From contig NC_092811.1 in assembly GCF_040954645.1 (NCBI RefSeq), positions 84,763,063-84,827,062 of the forward strand: a stretch of DNA of 64,000 bases, in the 5' to 3' direction. Under the pieces are notes generated by a model that saw nothing but the letters and a program-made list of their open reading frames with translations, made no database searches and was not told where the DNA came from. Shown in pieces: positions 36,073-45,775 of this stretch. Position 1 is the first letter of the stretch, and every line of letters starts with the position of its first letter. The translations under genes were made by a program, and so were the position numbers. Source of the DNA: Diabrotica undecimpunctata. Taxonomy: Eukaryota > Arthropoda > Insecta > Coleoptera > Chrysomelidae.

Positions 36073-36076
36073 AACT

Positions 36077-36660
36077 GTCAATTTTGAAATAAGTTTGTGT
36101 CATGTCTGATTCGCAAATGTTTTACGTGTTTGGTTCATACGCTGGTGTATGTGAGTTCGAATCCCAATAAGAATTTACTTTTTTATTTTTGAAATATTTA
36201 AAAACCCCACGATCATTTTATTAAATATATGTAATATACGCAAAAATGCTAAATTTTAAAATAAAATGAAAATTTACAACATAATCCGAGTTGTTGGTTT
36301 TTGAAGTTATACTATTATTATATTGCATTATGTTGCAGTGTATTGTATTGAATTTTTATATTAATAACAAAATAAAAAATGAATTTCACTGCAGAGTACG
36401 TGTAAAATTTTTTTTTTAATTCAATTCCTTTTATACATATATGAAAATAAAAATATATATTTTCATCAAAATATTAATTCAATCCTTTATTTACTTACTA
36501 TACTTCTATTACAGGTCAAATGTTTATATACAGCAAACGATGCACCTTATACCTATATACCTAATTCTTTTTCTCTTTCTGCTCTCTCTTACCTATAGCA
36601 TTACATATATAATGATTGTGCAGATTGGCTCCATTATAAATTTGTAACGACGAACGCGTG
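36077..36660. other. AT-rich DNA with a tRNA-like B box
   Basis: GAGTTCGAATCCC at 36153-36165 resembles a pol III B box, perhaps a tRNA or SINE relic; no A box or cloverleaf could be built. Otherwise nothing. Confidence 0.3.
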
Positions 36661-36664
36661 TATA

Positions 36665-36693
36665 TGCCGGTAGAAGTATAACTTCTACCGGCA
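36665..36693. repeat. Perfect 13-bp hairpin
   Basis: TGCCGGTAGAAGT, a 3-base ATA loop, then ACTTCTACCGGCA. It contains the right copy of the AGAAGTATAACTTC motif also found at 33412. Confidence 0.8.
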
Positions 36694-37480
36694 GTCCCAC
36701 TGGACTACCACGCCCGTTTTTTTTTCTTTCTTCGACCACTTCTCTAAATTCTCAACACAAACATAACATATATTGCGAGGACCCCAACCTTTGTCTTGGT
36801 CACCAATTTTCACGCCAAAATATGCAAAAAATACAGATTTTTAACAAAGTCGGTAATGTTTCTCTAATGTTTTTTAATAAAAAAATCACCACATATGTAA
36901 CAAAATGCCTTTGGATAGTTTTTACAAACGTTACTAGCCATACTAGCGTATGAGTCAAACACTGAAAAGATGTTTATTAGAATAAAGGAACTATGCGTCT
37001 ATATTCTTTGAAGGAACTATAAAGCTGTTAATGAGGAGGAAGAAGTACAAAGAGTGTTTTACAATTCATGAACACTGCTACCAACCAAGCAATATTAGAT
37101 TTCTCTGCTCGTTAAACAAAATAAAATGTAATTATGCAATTTTGAATGTTAAATTGTGAAGCAATGGTGGGTGATCCAGCATTTTTAATATGATTTTCGG
37201 ACTCGGCACACTAAAATACATAAGATAGAGGTAATTTGATCAAAAAAGCTTTTTCCTTGTTGGCCTGTGTTATGAACAATGAAAAATATATTTAAAGTTG
37301 TTTTATATACTCTTATAGATACTGCTTTATGCCGTTAAACGAACGTTTTGACTGGTTACAAAATTACTTTAAGATTTATAAATAGTTAAGTGACAATTAC
37401 ATGTAAACCAGTAAGTGAACACATCATATTAGTTTTCATTAATATAACGTGATCAACCAGTTTTTGGTTGATTAGTAATT
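36694..37480. other. Gene-free stretch
   Basis: Nothing recognised apart from AT-rich sequence; the 5' UTR of the following LINE probably begins in 37440-37560. Confidence 0.4.
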
Positions 37481-37593
37481 TAACAATTATCAATAAGATG
37501 CGACTCAAGAAACATTATTCCAATCTTATTACCTGTTTGATTACTAGTCAGGTCCGTATTATTTTAAACACATGTCCCGTGTTAAAATAAAAA

Positions 37594-38021
37594 ATGGAAC
37601 CTAATATTCAGAGTCTGTCCAACACACCACAAGTATCGCAATTACAGACAAATACCAATACAACCTATTCATCAGCAGCTTCTACACAATTTCCCTCAAA
37701 ACATCAAGCAATTGTCTTCAGCGCTTTAGAAAATACACGACTGCAAGATTACTTAATTCCTTTGGGTAACCTAATTCATCCCAAAGATATGGATAACCTA
37801 CATCCTTTGGGTAACCTAATTCCTCCCGACTATCCAATAATCGGATTTGCATGTACCTTGCAAACAAACAAATCGTGGACGAATTCATGCAAAACCATGG
37901 ACACATACAAATCCAAAACAATATTGTACAAGCTAGAAGATTAATCTCACCAGCGGAACGTATTGTTTTTTCAAACGTATGTCCAACAATACCACACAGT
38001 CTGTTAGTTGATTATCTACAA
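37594..38021 (+). pseudogene. LINE ORF1 (Gag-like), N-terminal part
   Basis: The ATG at 37594 opens MEPNIQSLSNTPQV and FPSKHQAIVFSALENTRLQD followed by LIPLGNLI, in the style of I/Jockey Gag proteins. After a frameshift and a small internal repeat (about 37745-37830, duplicated LGNLI..P), frame 37851 continues LANKQIVDEFMQNHG and ERIVFSNVCPTIPHSLLVDY, where the Penelope insertion begins. Confidence 0.75.
38011..38021 (+). repeat. Target-site duplication of Penelope insertion (left copy)
   Basis: ATTATCTACAA, repeated exactly at 40067-40077. Confidence 0.9.
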
Positions 38022-38027
38022 CTAGAG

Positions 38028-39456
38028 TACCGAAAGTTCATAAAACGGATATACCACTTAGACCCATTTGTAGTACCATGAATTCTCCTTGTAGTGAACT
38101 ATCAAAATTTTTATTAAATATTTTAAAACCAATTGCAAATAAAAATGACACATTTATAAAAAATACACAACATTTTTTAAATAAATTATCAAAAATTGAA
38201 TTTAATTCAAATAATACTTTAGTAAGTTTTGACATAAATAGTTTATTTACGAATGTGCCATTAGATAAGACTTTAAATATTATAGTCAAGACAAAATTAG
38301 AGAGTGATGATACATTGGCAACCAGAACAAGACTAAATATATCAGCTATAATGGAATTAATAACATTATCTACTGATAATACATATTTTCAACTAAATAA
38401 TGAATTCTATAAACAAAATTTTGGTCTAGCAATGGGCTCTAGTTTATCTCCATTATTAACCGATATATTTATGGAAGATTTTGAAACAAATATTATTTCT
38501 AAACAAAATTTAAAACCCTTAGTATGGTGGAGATATGTAGATGATGTATTCTTAATATGGCCTCATGGATCAGAGTTGTTGGACACATTCCTAAATGATA
38601 TAAACATAAAGAAGAGACAATAACATTTACCATGGAAAAGGAATATAATAACACATTACCTTTCCTGGATGTTTTAATCTCTAAGAACGATACTGGATAC
38701 GAAACTCATTAATATATTATCAAATCATATTAATATTAAAAAGGGAATCATTAAATCCTTATACGATAGAGCCAAAATTACTTGTTCTAACGAAAATTCG
38801 TTCGTGGAGGAAAAACATTTGTTAACATCCGTTTTATTAAAAAATGATTTTCCTCTATCGTTTATAAATAAGGAATTTTCAACAATTGATCGAATAGAAC
38901 AAAACAAAGCAAAGAATGAGATTCTACAGCATATACAAGGAATAATACGAGGAAAATAACAATACCATACATAAAAGGATTATCGGAAAAGCTTAAAAGA
39001 ATAGGAAATAAATTCAACATTTTAACAACATTCAAAACAACAAACACGTTGAGATCCATTTTGTCCAAAACCAAACCTAACAATGAACAAGAAAGGACAA
39101 GGAACTGCGTTTATAAAATACCTTGTGAATGCAATCAGTTTTATTTAGGTGAAACATCAAGGCCATTAAATGTTAGAATAAGTGAACATCAATCCTATAT
39201 TAAAAATAGAGAATTTGATAGATCTCAAATATGTAAACACGCATGGAATAATGAACATAGGGTTCAATGGAATGATTCAAATATAGTCCTAAAAGAAACG
39301 GATGGTAAAAAGAGAAAAATCAAAGAAGCGGCTCTAATTATGCTAAATGAGACCAATTGTGTCGCGAATTCCTCGGCAGAATGTAGTAGGATCTGGTTAT
39401 CCATATTGAAAGAGGAAGTTATTAAAAGGAAAATACCAGTATTGGTAAGTCAGTAA
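38028..39456 (+). pseudogene. Penelope reverse transcriptase with GIY-YIG endonuclease
   Basis: The RT part (38078-38623) shows LVSFDINSLFTNVPLDKTL (motif A), QNFGLAMGSSLSPLLTDIFM (motif B) and WWRYVDDVFLIW (YVDD). After a frameshift and an apparent deletion near 38630-38710 (KRQ, then PITFTMEKEYNNTLPFLDVL), a connector follows (ITIPYIKGLSEKLKRIGNKF), then the endonuclease (39049-39456): CVYKIPCECNQFYLGETSR (GIY-YIG box) and LNVRISEHQSYIKNREF. Penelope enzymes nick DNA with GIY-YIG and copy their RNA by target-primed synthesis. The N-terminal part is missing and there are at least two frame breaks, so the copy is inactive, but both catalytic signatures are intact. Confidence 0.85.
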
Positions 39457-40066
39457 CATATAGAAGATACATCATTTATGTTTTTTAAATAACAAACATA
39501 TAAAATCGGAATTTGGTGTTTATTGAAGGTAAACTAAATGCACGATCAAATACTTACTATGTCGGGATAGTATTATGAGGTTTTTTTTTCCTGGTTTTTC
39601 CCTCATAATTTACTATGGAATCACTAACAGGAGAATTTTACTGTCATCATGGCAAGTATTTGTCTTTTTAAAGACGAATTACATGTTATGATCTTTTCTG
39701 ACGGATATTCCCAAGTTAAAGTTGATTTCATGTAATCGAATGAACTATCTTATAAGTAAAGTCGTCCCAGGAACGCAACTCAACAATATTGGCAATATCA
39801 TTTTAGAGTCGTCTGCTTTAAAATGTATAATGTATGTCTGAATTGTCAATATAGATGAGTCAGATAAAATTAAATTATTAGAAGAATTTTTCACTAAGTA
39901 ACAAAAAAACAAAATTTGTTTAATTTACCAATGTTTGTATTTTGAGAACGATTTTCGAAGTGGAAATTGAAACGTCAATAAACGTACTTTAACCTTTAAT
40001 TGTGGCTTATTCCCATTTAAATAGTAATTACTTTAAAATGCCACAAGAAAATAGCTTCAGAACAAT
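39457..40066 (+). other. Penelope 3' non-coding tail
   Basis: Non-coding sequence between the GIY-YIG stop and the target duplication. It contains the hammerhead-like fold at 39933-39983 and the tail shared with 2655-2830. Confidence 0.7.
39933..39983 (+). ncRNA. Hammerhead-like fold in Penelope tail, core mutated
   Basis: Helix I pairs GTTT (39933-39936) with AAAC (39980-39983) and ATT (39939-39941) with AAT (39977-39979). Core strand TTGAGAA (39942-39948) replaces CTGANGA. Helix II CGATTTTC/GGAAATTG pairs with wobbles around GAAG. GAA is followed by palindromic ACGT and C (GUC). C3 to U and G8 to A changes predict little or no cleavage. Confidence 0.5.
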
Positions 40067-40077
40067 ATTATCTACAA
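40067..40077 (+). repeat. Target-site duplication of Penelope insertion (right copy)
   Basis: ATTATCTACAA, identical to 38011-38021. Confidence 0.9.
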
Positions 40078-40566
40078 AGTATTGGACTTAATATGGTCTC
40101 TCCTGTCACTTTTCTAAAAATCAGTTCCACCCTTCCCGAATATAATCATATTTTAAGATTCAGAAGACAAGTATACGTCAGTCCCTATAATATCTCCTTG
40201 CCCGACTCATTCACCTTAGACTTCGATAATACAACATATCGAATATTCTTATCTCAAGAAACTATGGCCTGTTATAACTGCAAAAAGTCTGGACATATCG
40301 CCAACAACTGTCCCGATAAACTAGAATCAACAACAAATTTAATTGATTCTAATAACAGTCGATCTACTACTCCTTTCTCATCTGATATCATGCCTCAACC
40401 TGCAGCAACATCCATATCAAACGAACAAATTTCCGTCCAAGAAAAATTAGCAAACAATCTGAGCAATCCTAAAGGTCAAGAAGAAGTTAACACCATGGAA
40501 AGCTGCAAAGTAATTAATATCGATCTTCAGCCAAAACGTAGTATCAATGATGTTCTTTCGTCTTAA
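40078..40566 (+). pseudogene. LINE ORF1 (Gag-like), C-terminal part with zinc knuckle
   Basis: Reads VSPVTFLKISSTLPEYNHIL, RFRRQVYVSPYNISLPDSF, RIFLSQETMACYNCKKSGH and IANNCPD: a CCHC knuckle CYNCKKSGHIANNC, then a Ser/Asn-rich tail ending at the stop near 40566. Continuous with the 37594-38021 part once the Penelope insert is taken out. Confidence 0.8.
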
Positions 40567-40905
40567 TGTCATACATGCATAAAATCAACAAAATCATATG
40601 ACCTTGAGCCTGCCAAAGATTTTTTCCAAATACATTTACCCACATTTGTTCTCAATTTTGACCAATTAAATCTTCTATTCCTTCTAACTTAATTCAAGAG
40701 TTTACTTCTGACCTTTTGGGATAAGTTCACATGCTAACTAAAGTTCATCCGCAATTAAAAGATAGATCAACCAAACGTTATATCACCTTCTTAAGAAAGA
40801 AAATCCTCCGACACTTGGGTAACGACATCTCTGAATCCGAGGGAGAGTTATCTCAGGTTAACCCGTAAATTCATATTTTTCGTATATAATACAATTCACT
40901 AAACT
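40567..40905 (+). other. LINE ORF1-ORF2 spacer and ORF1 tail remnant
   Basis: Interrupted frames; probably the decayed end of ORF1 and the intergenic spacer. Confidence 0.4.
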
Positions 40906-41074
40906 ACTGCAATGGAATATAGATGGATTTTTTCATCGACTTCCAACCTTAGAAAAACTTATTTCTGAATTGTCTACCGAAATAATATGTCTCCAAGAAA
41001 CAAATTTAAACCCCCAAAAAACTATAATTCCAAATATTTTAACATTTTTAGAAAAGATAGAGTACATGACAATA
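40906..41074 (+). pseudogene. LINE ORF2 endonuclease, start
   Basis: Frame reads LLQWNIDGFFHRLPTLEKL, ISELSTEIICLQETNL, the Asn and Glu motifs of an APE-type endonuclease (QWN and LQET). It stops at the 12-base target duplication TACATGACAATA (41063-41074), where the 398-bp array begins, and continues at 43836. Confidence 0.8.
41063..41074 (+). repeat. Target-site duplication of the 398-bp array (left copy)
   Basis: TACATGACAATA, repeated exactly at 43824-43835. Confidence 0.95.
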
Positions 41075-41331
41075 TCGCTAAGAATTTTGCTTAGTTGAAA
41101 AGATATGTTGTGGAATGCAAGTTTTAGATTCCCCATGTCTCTCTTAACACCTTTATCAACGTCTGTTTTTGCCTTGCAATTCTTAGAAGGCACAGATTAA
41201 AGCGGAATTCTTGAATTTGGTTTCGAAAATTAGTCTACGATTTTATTATCAGATGTCGCTACATTGCGTCTATACGAAGCCATGTTATAGTTGCTTCCTA
41301 AGACAGAGAAGAATTATTTCACGTTCAGAGC

Positions 41332-41394
41332 GCTTGCGAAAGCCGTTCTGATGATGCCTATTGGGCTGAAATACGTATAAACGGATGCGCAAGC
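41332..41394 (+). ncRNA. Hammerhead ribozyme, type I (array unit 1)
   Basis: Helix I outer part is GCTTGCG (41332-41338) with CGCAAGC (41388-41394), the internal loop AAAG/ATG, and the inner part CCGTT (41343-41347) with AACGG (41380-41384). The core CTGATGA is 41348-41354, helix II GCC/GGC, then GAA 41368-41370. Helix III is the palindrome ATACGTAT (41371-41378), and A41379 is the cleavage base (triplet AUA). Confidence 0.85.
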
Positions 41395-41729
41395 TCCCTA
41401 TACGTGAAATAAAATCTTAACTGTCTTTTCCTTGTTATTTCGATATACTCTGTACGAGTACTAGAAACCAATTCGCTAAGAATTTTGCTTAGTTGAAAAG
41501 ATATGTTGTGGAATGCAAGTTTTAGATTCCCCATGTCTCTCTTAACACCTTTATCAACGTCTGTTTTTGCCTTGCAATTCTTAGAAGGCACAGATTAAAG
41601 CGGAATTCTTGAATTTGGTTTCGAAAATTAGTCTACGATTTTATTATCAGATGTCGCTACATTGCGTCTATACGAAGCCATGTTATAGTTGCTTCCTAAG
41701 ACAGAGAAGAATTATTTCACGTTCAGAGC

Positions 41730-41792
41730 GCTTGCGAAAGCCGTTCTGATGATGCCTATTGGGCTGAAATACGTATAAACGGATGCGCAAGC
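41730..41792 (+). ncRNA. Hammerhead ribozyme, type I (array unit 2)
   Basis: Same sequence and fold as 41332-41394, offset 398. Confidence 0.85.
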
Positions 41793-42127
41793 TCCCTATA
41801 CGTGAAATAAAATCTTAACTGTCTTTTCCTTGTTATTTCGATATACTCTGTACGAGTACTAGAAACCAATTCGCTAAGAATTTTGCTTAGTTGAAAAGAT
41901 ATGTTGTGGAATGCAAGTTTTAGATTCCCCATGTCTCTCTTAACACCTTTATCAACGTCTGTTTTTGCCTTGCAATTCTTAGAAGGCACAGATTAAAGCG
42001 GAATTCTTGAATTTGGTTTCGAAAATTAGTCTACGATTTTATTATCAGATGTCGCTACATTGCGTCTATACGAAGCCATGTTATAGTTGCTTCCTAAGAC
42101 AGAGAAGAATTATTTCACGTTCAGAGC

Positions 42128-42190
42128 GCTTGCGAAAGCCGTTCTGATGATGCCTATTGGGCTGAAATACGTATAAACGGATGCGCAAGC
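42128..42190 (+). ncRNA. Hammerhead ribozyme, type I (array unit 3)
   Basis: Same sequence and fold as 41332-41394, offset 796. Confidence 0.85.
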
Positions 42191-42525
42191 TCCCTATACG
42201 TGAAATAAAATCTTAACTGTCTTTTCCTTGTTATTTCGATATACTCTGTACGAGCACTAGAAACCAATTCGCTAAGAATTTTGCTTAGTTGAAAAGATAT
42301 GTTGTGGAATGCAAGTTTTAGATTCCCCATGTCTCTCTTAACACCTTTATCAACGTCTGTTTTTGCCTTGCAATTCTTAGAAGGCACAGATTAAAGCGGA
42401 ATTCCTGAATTTGGTTTCGAAAATTAGTCTACGATTTTATTATCAGATGTCGCTACATTGCGTCTATACGAAGCCATGTTATAGTTGCTTCCTAAGACAG
42501 AGAAGAATTATTTCACGTTCAGAGC

Positions 42526-42588
42526 GCTTGCGAAAGCCGTTCTGATGATGCCTATTGGGCTGAAATACGTATAAACGGATGCGCAAGC
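42526..42588 (+). ncRNA. Hammerhead ribozyme, type I (array unit 4)
   Basis: Same sequence and fold as 41332-41394, offset 1194. Confidence 0.85.
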
Positions 42589-42923
42589 TCCCTATACGTG
42601 AAATAAAATCTTAACTGTCTTTTCCTTGTTATTTCGATATACTCTGTACGAGTACTAGAAACCAATTCGCTAAGAATTTTGCTTAGTTGAAAAGATATGT
42701 TGTGGAATGCAAGTTTTAGATTCCCCATGTCTCTCTTAACACCTTTATCAACGTCTGTTTTTGCCTTGCAATTCTTAGAAGGCACAGATTAAAGCGGAAT
42801 TCTTGAATTTGGTTTCGAAAATTAGTCTACGATTTTATTATCAGATGTCGCTACATTGCGTCTATACGAAGCCATGTTATAGTTGCTTCCTAAGACAGAG
42901 AAGAATTATTTCACGTTCAGAGC

Positions 42924-42986
42924 GCTTGCGAAAGCCGTTCTGATGATGCCTATTGGGCTGAAATACGTATAAACGGATGCGCAAGC
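42924..42986 (+). ncRNA. Hammerhead ribozyme, type I (array unit 5)
   Basis: Same sequence and fold as 41332-41394, offset 1592. Confidence 0.85.
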
Positions 42987-43321
42987 TCCCTATACGTGAA
43001 ATAAAATCTTAACTGTCTTTTCCTTGTTATTTCGATATACTCTGTACGAGTACTAGAAACCAATTCGCTAAGAATTTTGCTTAGTTGAAAAGATATGTTG
43101 TGGAATGCAAGTTTTAGATTCCCCATGTCTCTCTTAACACCTTTATCAACGTCTGTTTTTGCCTTGCAATTCTTAGAAGGCACAGATTAAAGCGGAATTC
43201 TTGAATTTGGTTTCGAAAATTAGTCTACGATTTTATTATCAGATGTCGCTACATTGCGTCTATACGAAGCCATGTTATAGTTGCTTCCTAAGACAGAGAA
43301 GAATTATTTCACGTTCAGAGC

Positions 43322-43384
43322 GCTTGCGAAAGCCGTTCTGATGATGCCTATTGGGCTGAAATACGTATAAACGGATGCGCAAGC
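43322..43384 (+). ncRNA. Hammerhead ribozyme, type I (array unit 6)
   Basis: Same sequence and fold as 41332-41394, offset 1990. Confidence 0.85.
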
Positions 43385-43719
43385 TCCCTATACGTGAAAT
43401 AAAATCTTAACTGTCTTTTCCTTGTTATTTCGATATACTCTGTACGAGTACTAGAAACCAATTCGCTAAGAATTTTGCTTAGTTGAAAAGATATGTTGTG
43501 GAATGCAAGTTTTAGATTCCCCATGTCTCTCTTAACACCTTTATCAACGTCTGTTTTTGCCTTGCAATTCTTAGAAGGCACAGATTAAAGCGGAATTCTT
43601 GAATTTGGTTTCGAAAATTAGTCTACGATTTTATTATCAGATGTCGCTACATTGCGTCTATACGAAGCCATGTTATAGTTGCTTCCTAAGACAGAGAAGA
43701 ATTATTTCACGTTCAGAGC

Positions 43720-43782
43720 GCTTGCGAAAGCCGTTCTGATGATGCCTATTGGGCTGAAATACGTATAAACGGATGCGCAAGC
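43720..43782 (+). ncRNA. Hammerhead ribozyme, type I (array unit 7)
   Basis: Same sequence and fold as 41332-41394, offset 2388; the last ribozyme before the array ends. Confidence 0.85.
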
Positions 43783-43823
43783 TCCCTATACGTGAAATAA
43801 AATCTTAACTGTCTTTTCCTTGT

Positions 43824-43835
43824 TACATGACAATA
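43824..43835 (+). repeat. Target-site duplication of the 398-bp array (right copy)
   Basis: TACATGACAATA, identical to 41063-41074. Confidence 0.95.
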
Positions 43836-45775
43836 ATTTCTCTTCAGGTGGTGTTATGACACTTGTCAAAAAATCTTTGGTTGCAAATGTTTTTCCTGTC
43901 AATAGTAACATTGAAGCTATAGTTATAGAGATCACCGCCCCCGTTCCAATTTTTATTTGTAACATTTACCTTCCATCTAGTTCTTCAGCTACATATGAAG
44001 ATTTAAAAAGCCTTATCGAACAGATACCCTCTCCTCGAATCATCGTAGGTGATTTTAACGGTCATAACTTTATTTGGGGCTCTAAGCGTACTGATCACAG
44101 AGGAAAACTTTTAGAAAAGGTAGTGCAGGATCTTCAATTAAATTTTCTAAATGATGGTTCACCTACAAGATTTAACATCTGCACTGGAGAATCCTCACAT
44201 GATAGATACTCCGTGATAGATTTAAGCTTCTGTGATCCAGGTCTTGCTCTACGTCTCTCTTGGACTGTTCTCGAGTTTACTTATGGTAGCGACCATCACC
44301 CTATTACCATTAAGAATCTCTCAGGTCAGCCTTGCCCAATATCCTTCTTGCCCAAATGGAATATAAATTCGGCTGAGTGGATCGATTTTGAAAATTTTAT
44401 AGATAAGGCTTTGGAGAGTCTTATACTGAATGATAATATAAATGATTCTTTAGGTACTTTTAATAGTGTCATCTTTCAGAGTGCGTAGCTCTTCATCGGC
44501 AAAACAAAGCCCAATAAAAATCATGTTCCAGTGCCTTGGTGGAATTCGGAGTATAACGATGCAGTACGTGCCAGCAAAACAGCTTGGGCCCAATATGTCT
44601 CTAGCATTAACAGCTCCACTCCTGTAAGAGAAGTATGGAAGAAAATACGTAAAATTTCTGGTATAAAGGAGTCATCCCCAATATCTAGTCTTAAAATAGG
44701 TAATCAAATTGTCATCTCTCCTCTTGAAATTGTTAATACATTAGCTAAAAACTACAGAGACATGTCTTCCAATGAAAATTTTGACCCTGTATTTCTGGAA
44801 ACTAAACTAGAGACCGAAAGGTCTAACCTCTATTTAGAAAACGATAACATTCCATTAAACGCTCCTCTCACGTTACAAGAACTAAACAACTCACTGAACG
44901 ATCTAAACGAAACAAGTCCTGGACCTGATGATATCCCAACTATTTTCTTAAAACACCTACCCACTTCTGCTAAAAATTACATGCTTCAATTATTTAACTT
45001 CATCTGGCAGCGACACCAGTACCCATCTGTTTGGTCACAATCTATCATTCTCCCATTTCTCAAAAGCCAAAAATCTTGTCTAGACCCGAATTCCTATAGA
45101 CCGATAAGCTTAACTTGTGCAATGGGCAAGCTACTAGAAAAAATTATTAACTCAAGGCTGACTTGGCATCTAGAAAATTCGAACTTACTTATAAACGAAC
45201 AAAATGGTTTAGACAACATATTAGACCTGGAAAGTGATATTCACGAATCTCTGGCAACAAAACAGCATTGTATCGCAAGTATTTGTTGACTTAAGAAAAG
45301 CATGTAATACATGTTGGAGATTCAACATTTTAAAAAAGTTACAGTCATGGAGCATTTGTGGAAATTGCCTTCATTTTATTAAGAACTTTCTAGAAAACAG
45401 ATCTTTTCGTGTAAGAGTTAACAACTACTATTCCGAAATGCAGGAGGAAGAAAACGGTATCCCTCAAGGCTCAATTCTTAGTCCTACTAAACACGTTTAT
45501 ATGCATATGACTTGGTGGTTTATGTAAAAGGCAAAGATATTAATTTAACTTTAACAATTTTGCAAAGTTTCTTACAAAAACTCGAAAAGTGGTCTCGCGA
45601 TACTGGTTTTCGATTCTCGGTTACAAAAACCATTGGTATGGTATTCTCAAAAAAGAACTCAAATAATCCCAATCTCAAGTTTTTCAATACATCGCTATCC
45701 TTCAAATCATGTGTACAATTCTTAGGTATGTGGTTTGATAATCAACTTAATTGGAAAGAACATATAAGACAATAA
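43824..45775 (+). pseudogene. LINE ORF2: endonuclease rest and reverse transcriptase
   Basis: The endonuclease continues SSGGVMTLVKKSLVANVFPV, FICNIYLPSSS, IVGDFNGHNFIWGS (D and N motifs) and TYGSDHHPITI (SDH). A short break (TAG at 44486) leads to PWWNSEYNDAVRASKTAW, then RT: NETSPGPDDIP, SIILPFLKSQKSCLDPNSYR with PISLT, FVDLRKACNTCWRF (motif A damaged), NGIPQGSILSPTK, and DLVVYVKGKDIN where YADD should be (deleted to AYD). Frameshifts at about 45240 and 45500. Non-functional. Confidence 0.85.

Larger units (their letters stand above)
33412..36685. mobile_element. Possible outer non-autonomous element (TIR GAAGTTATACTTCTA)
   Basis: GAAGTTATACTTCTA at 33412-33426 recurs inverted at 36671-36685, each followed inward by ACGCG-containing sequence. 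If real, this ~0.9-kb element contains the 33722-36072 transposon as a nested insertion. Only about 15 bases are clearly shared, so the call is tentative. Confidence 0.35.
38022..40066 (+). mobile_element. Penelope-like element, 5'-truncated, with 11-bp target duplication
   Basis: A 2045-base insertion inside LINE ORF1, flanked by ATTATCTACAA on both sides. It starts within the RT gene (VPKVHKTDIPLRPIC-like reading near 38030) and ends in a non-coding tail with GCCACAAGAAAATAGC. The same tail end occurs in the Harbinger element at 2758-2830. The tail includes a hammerhead-like fold at 39933-39983. Confidence 0.9.
41075..43823 (+). mobile_element. Retrozyme-like array: 6.9 tandem copies of a 398-bp hammerhead unit
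   Basis: Units start at 41075, 41473, 41871, 42269, 42667, 43065 and 43463; the last is 361 bases. Units are almost identical (one copy has GAGCACTAG for GAGTACTAG and CCTG for CTTG near 42254 and 42405). Each holds a type I hammerhead ribozyme. The array is inserted in LINE ORF2 with a perfect 12-bp target duplication, and the interrupted frame resumes after it. This is the hallmark of a retrozyme: RNA cut into unit-length pieces by the ribozyme, circularised, and reverse transcribed as a tandem multimer. It has no protein gene: the minus-strand frame in each unit starts at GTG, not ATG. Confidence 0.9.

Noticed and set aside
36153..36165. tRNA gene or SINE from a B-box-like GAGTTCGAATCCC
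   Set aside because: No A box at the right distance and no cloverleaf; at most a relic.
41075..43823. Minus-strand ~77-residue frame repeated in each 398-bp unit
   Set aside because: It starts at GTG and is repeated only because the DNA repeats; it has no ATG, no domain, and the hammerhead on the plus strand explains the unit better.
41075..43823. CRISPR-like array
   Set aside because: Units are 398 bp and contiguous with no unique spacers, in a eukaryotic repeat context.
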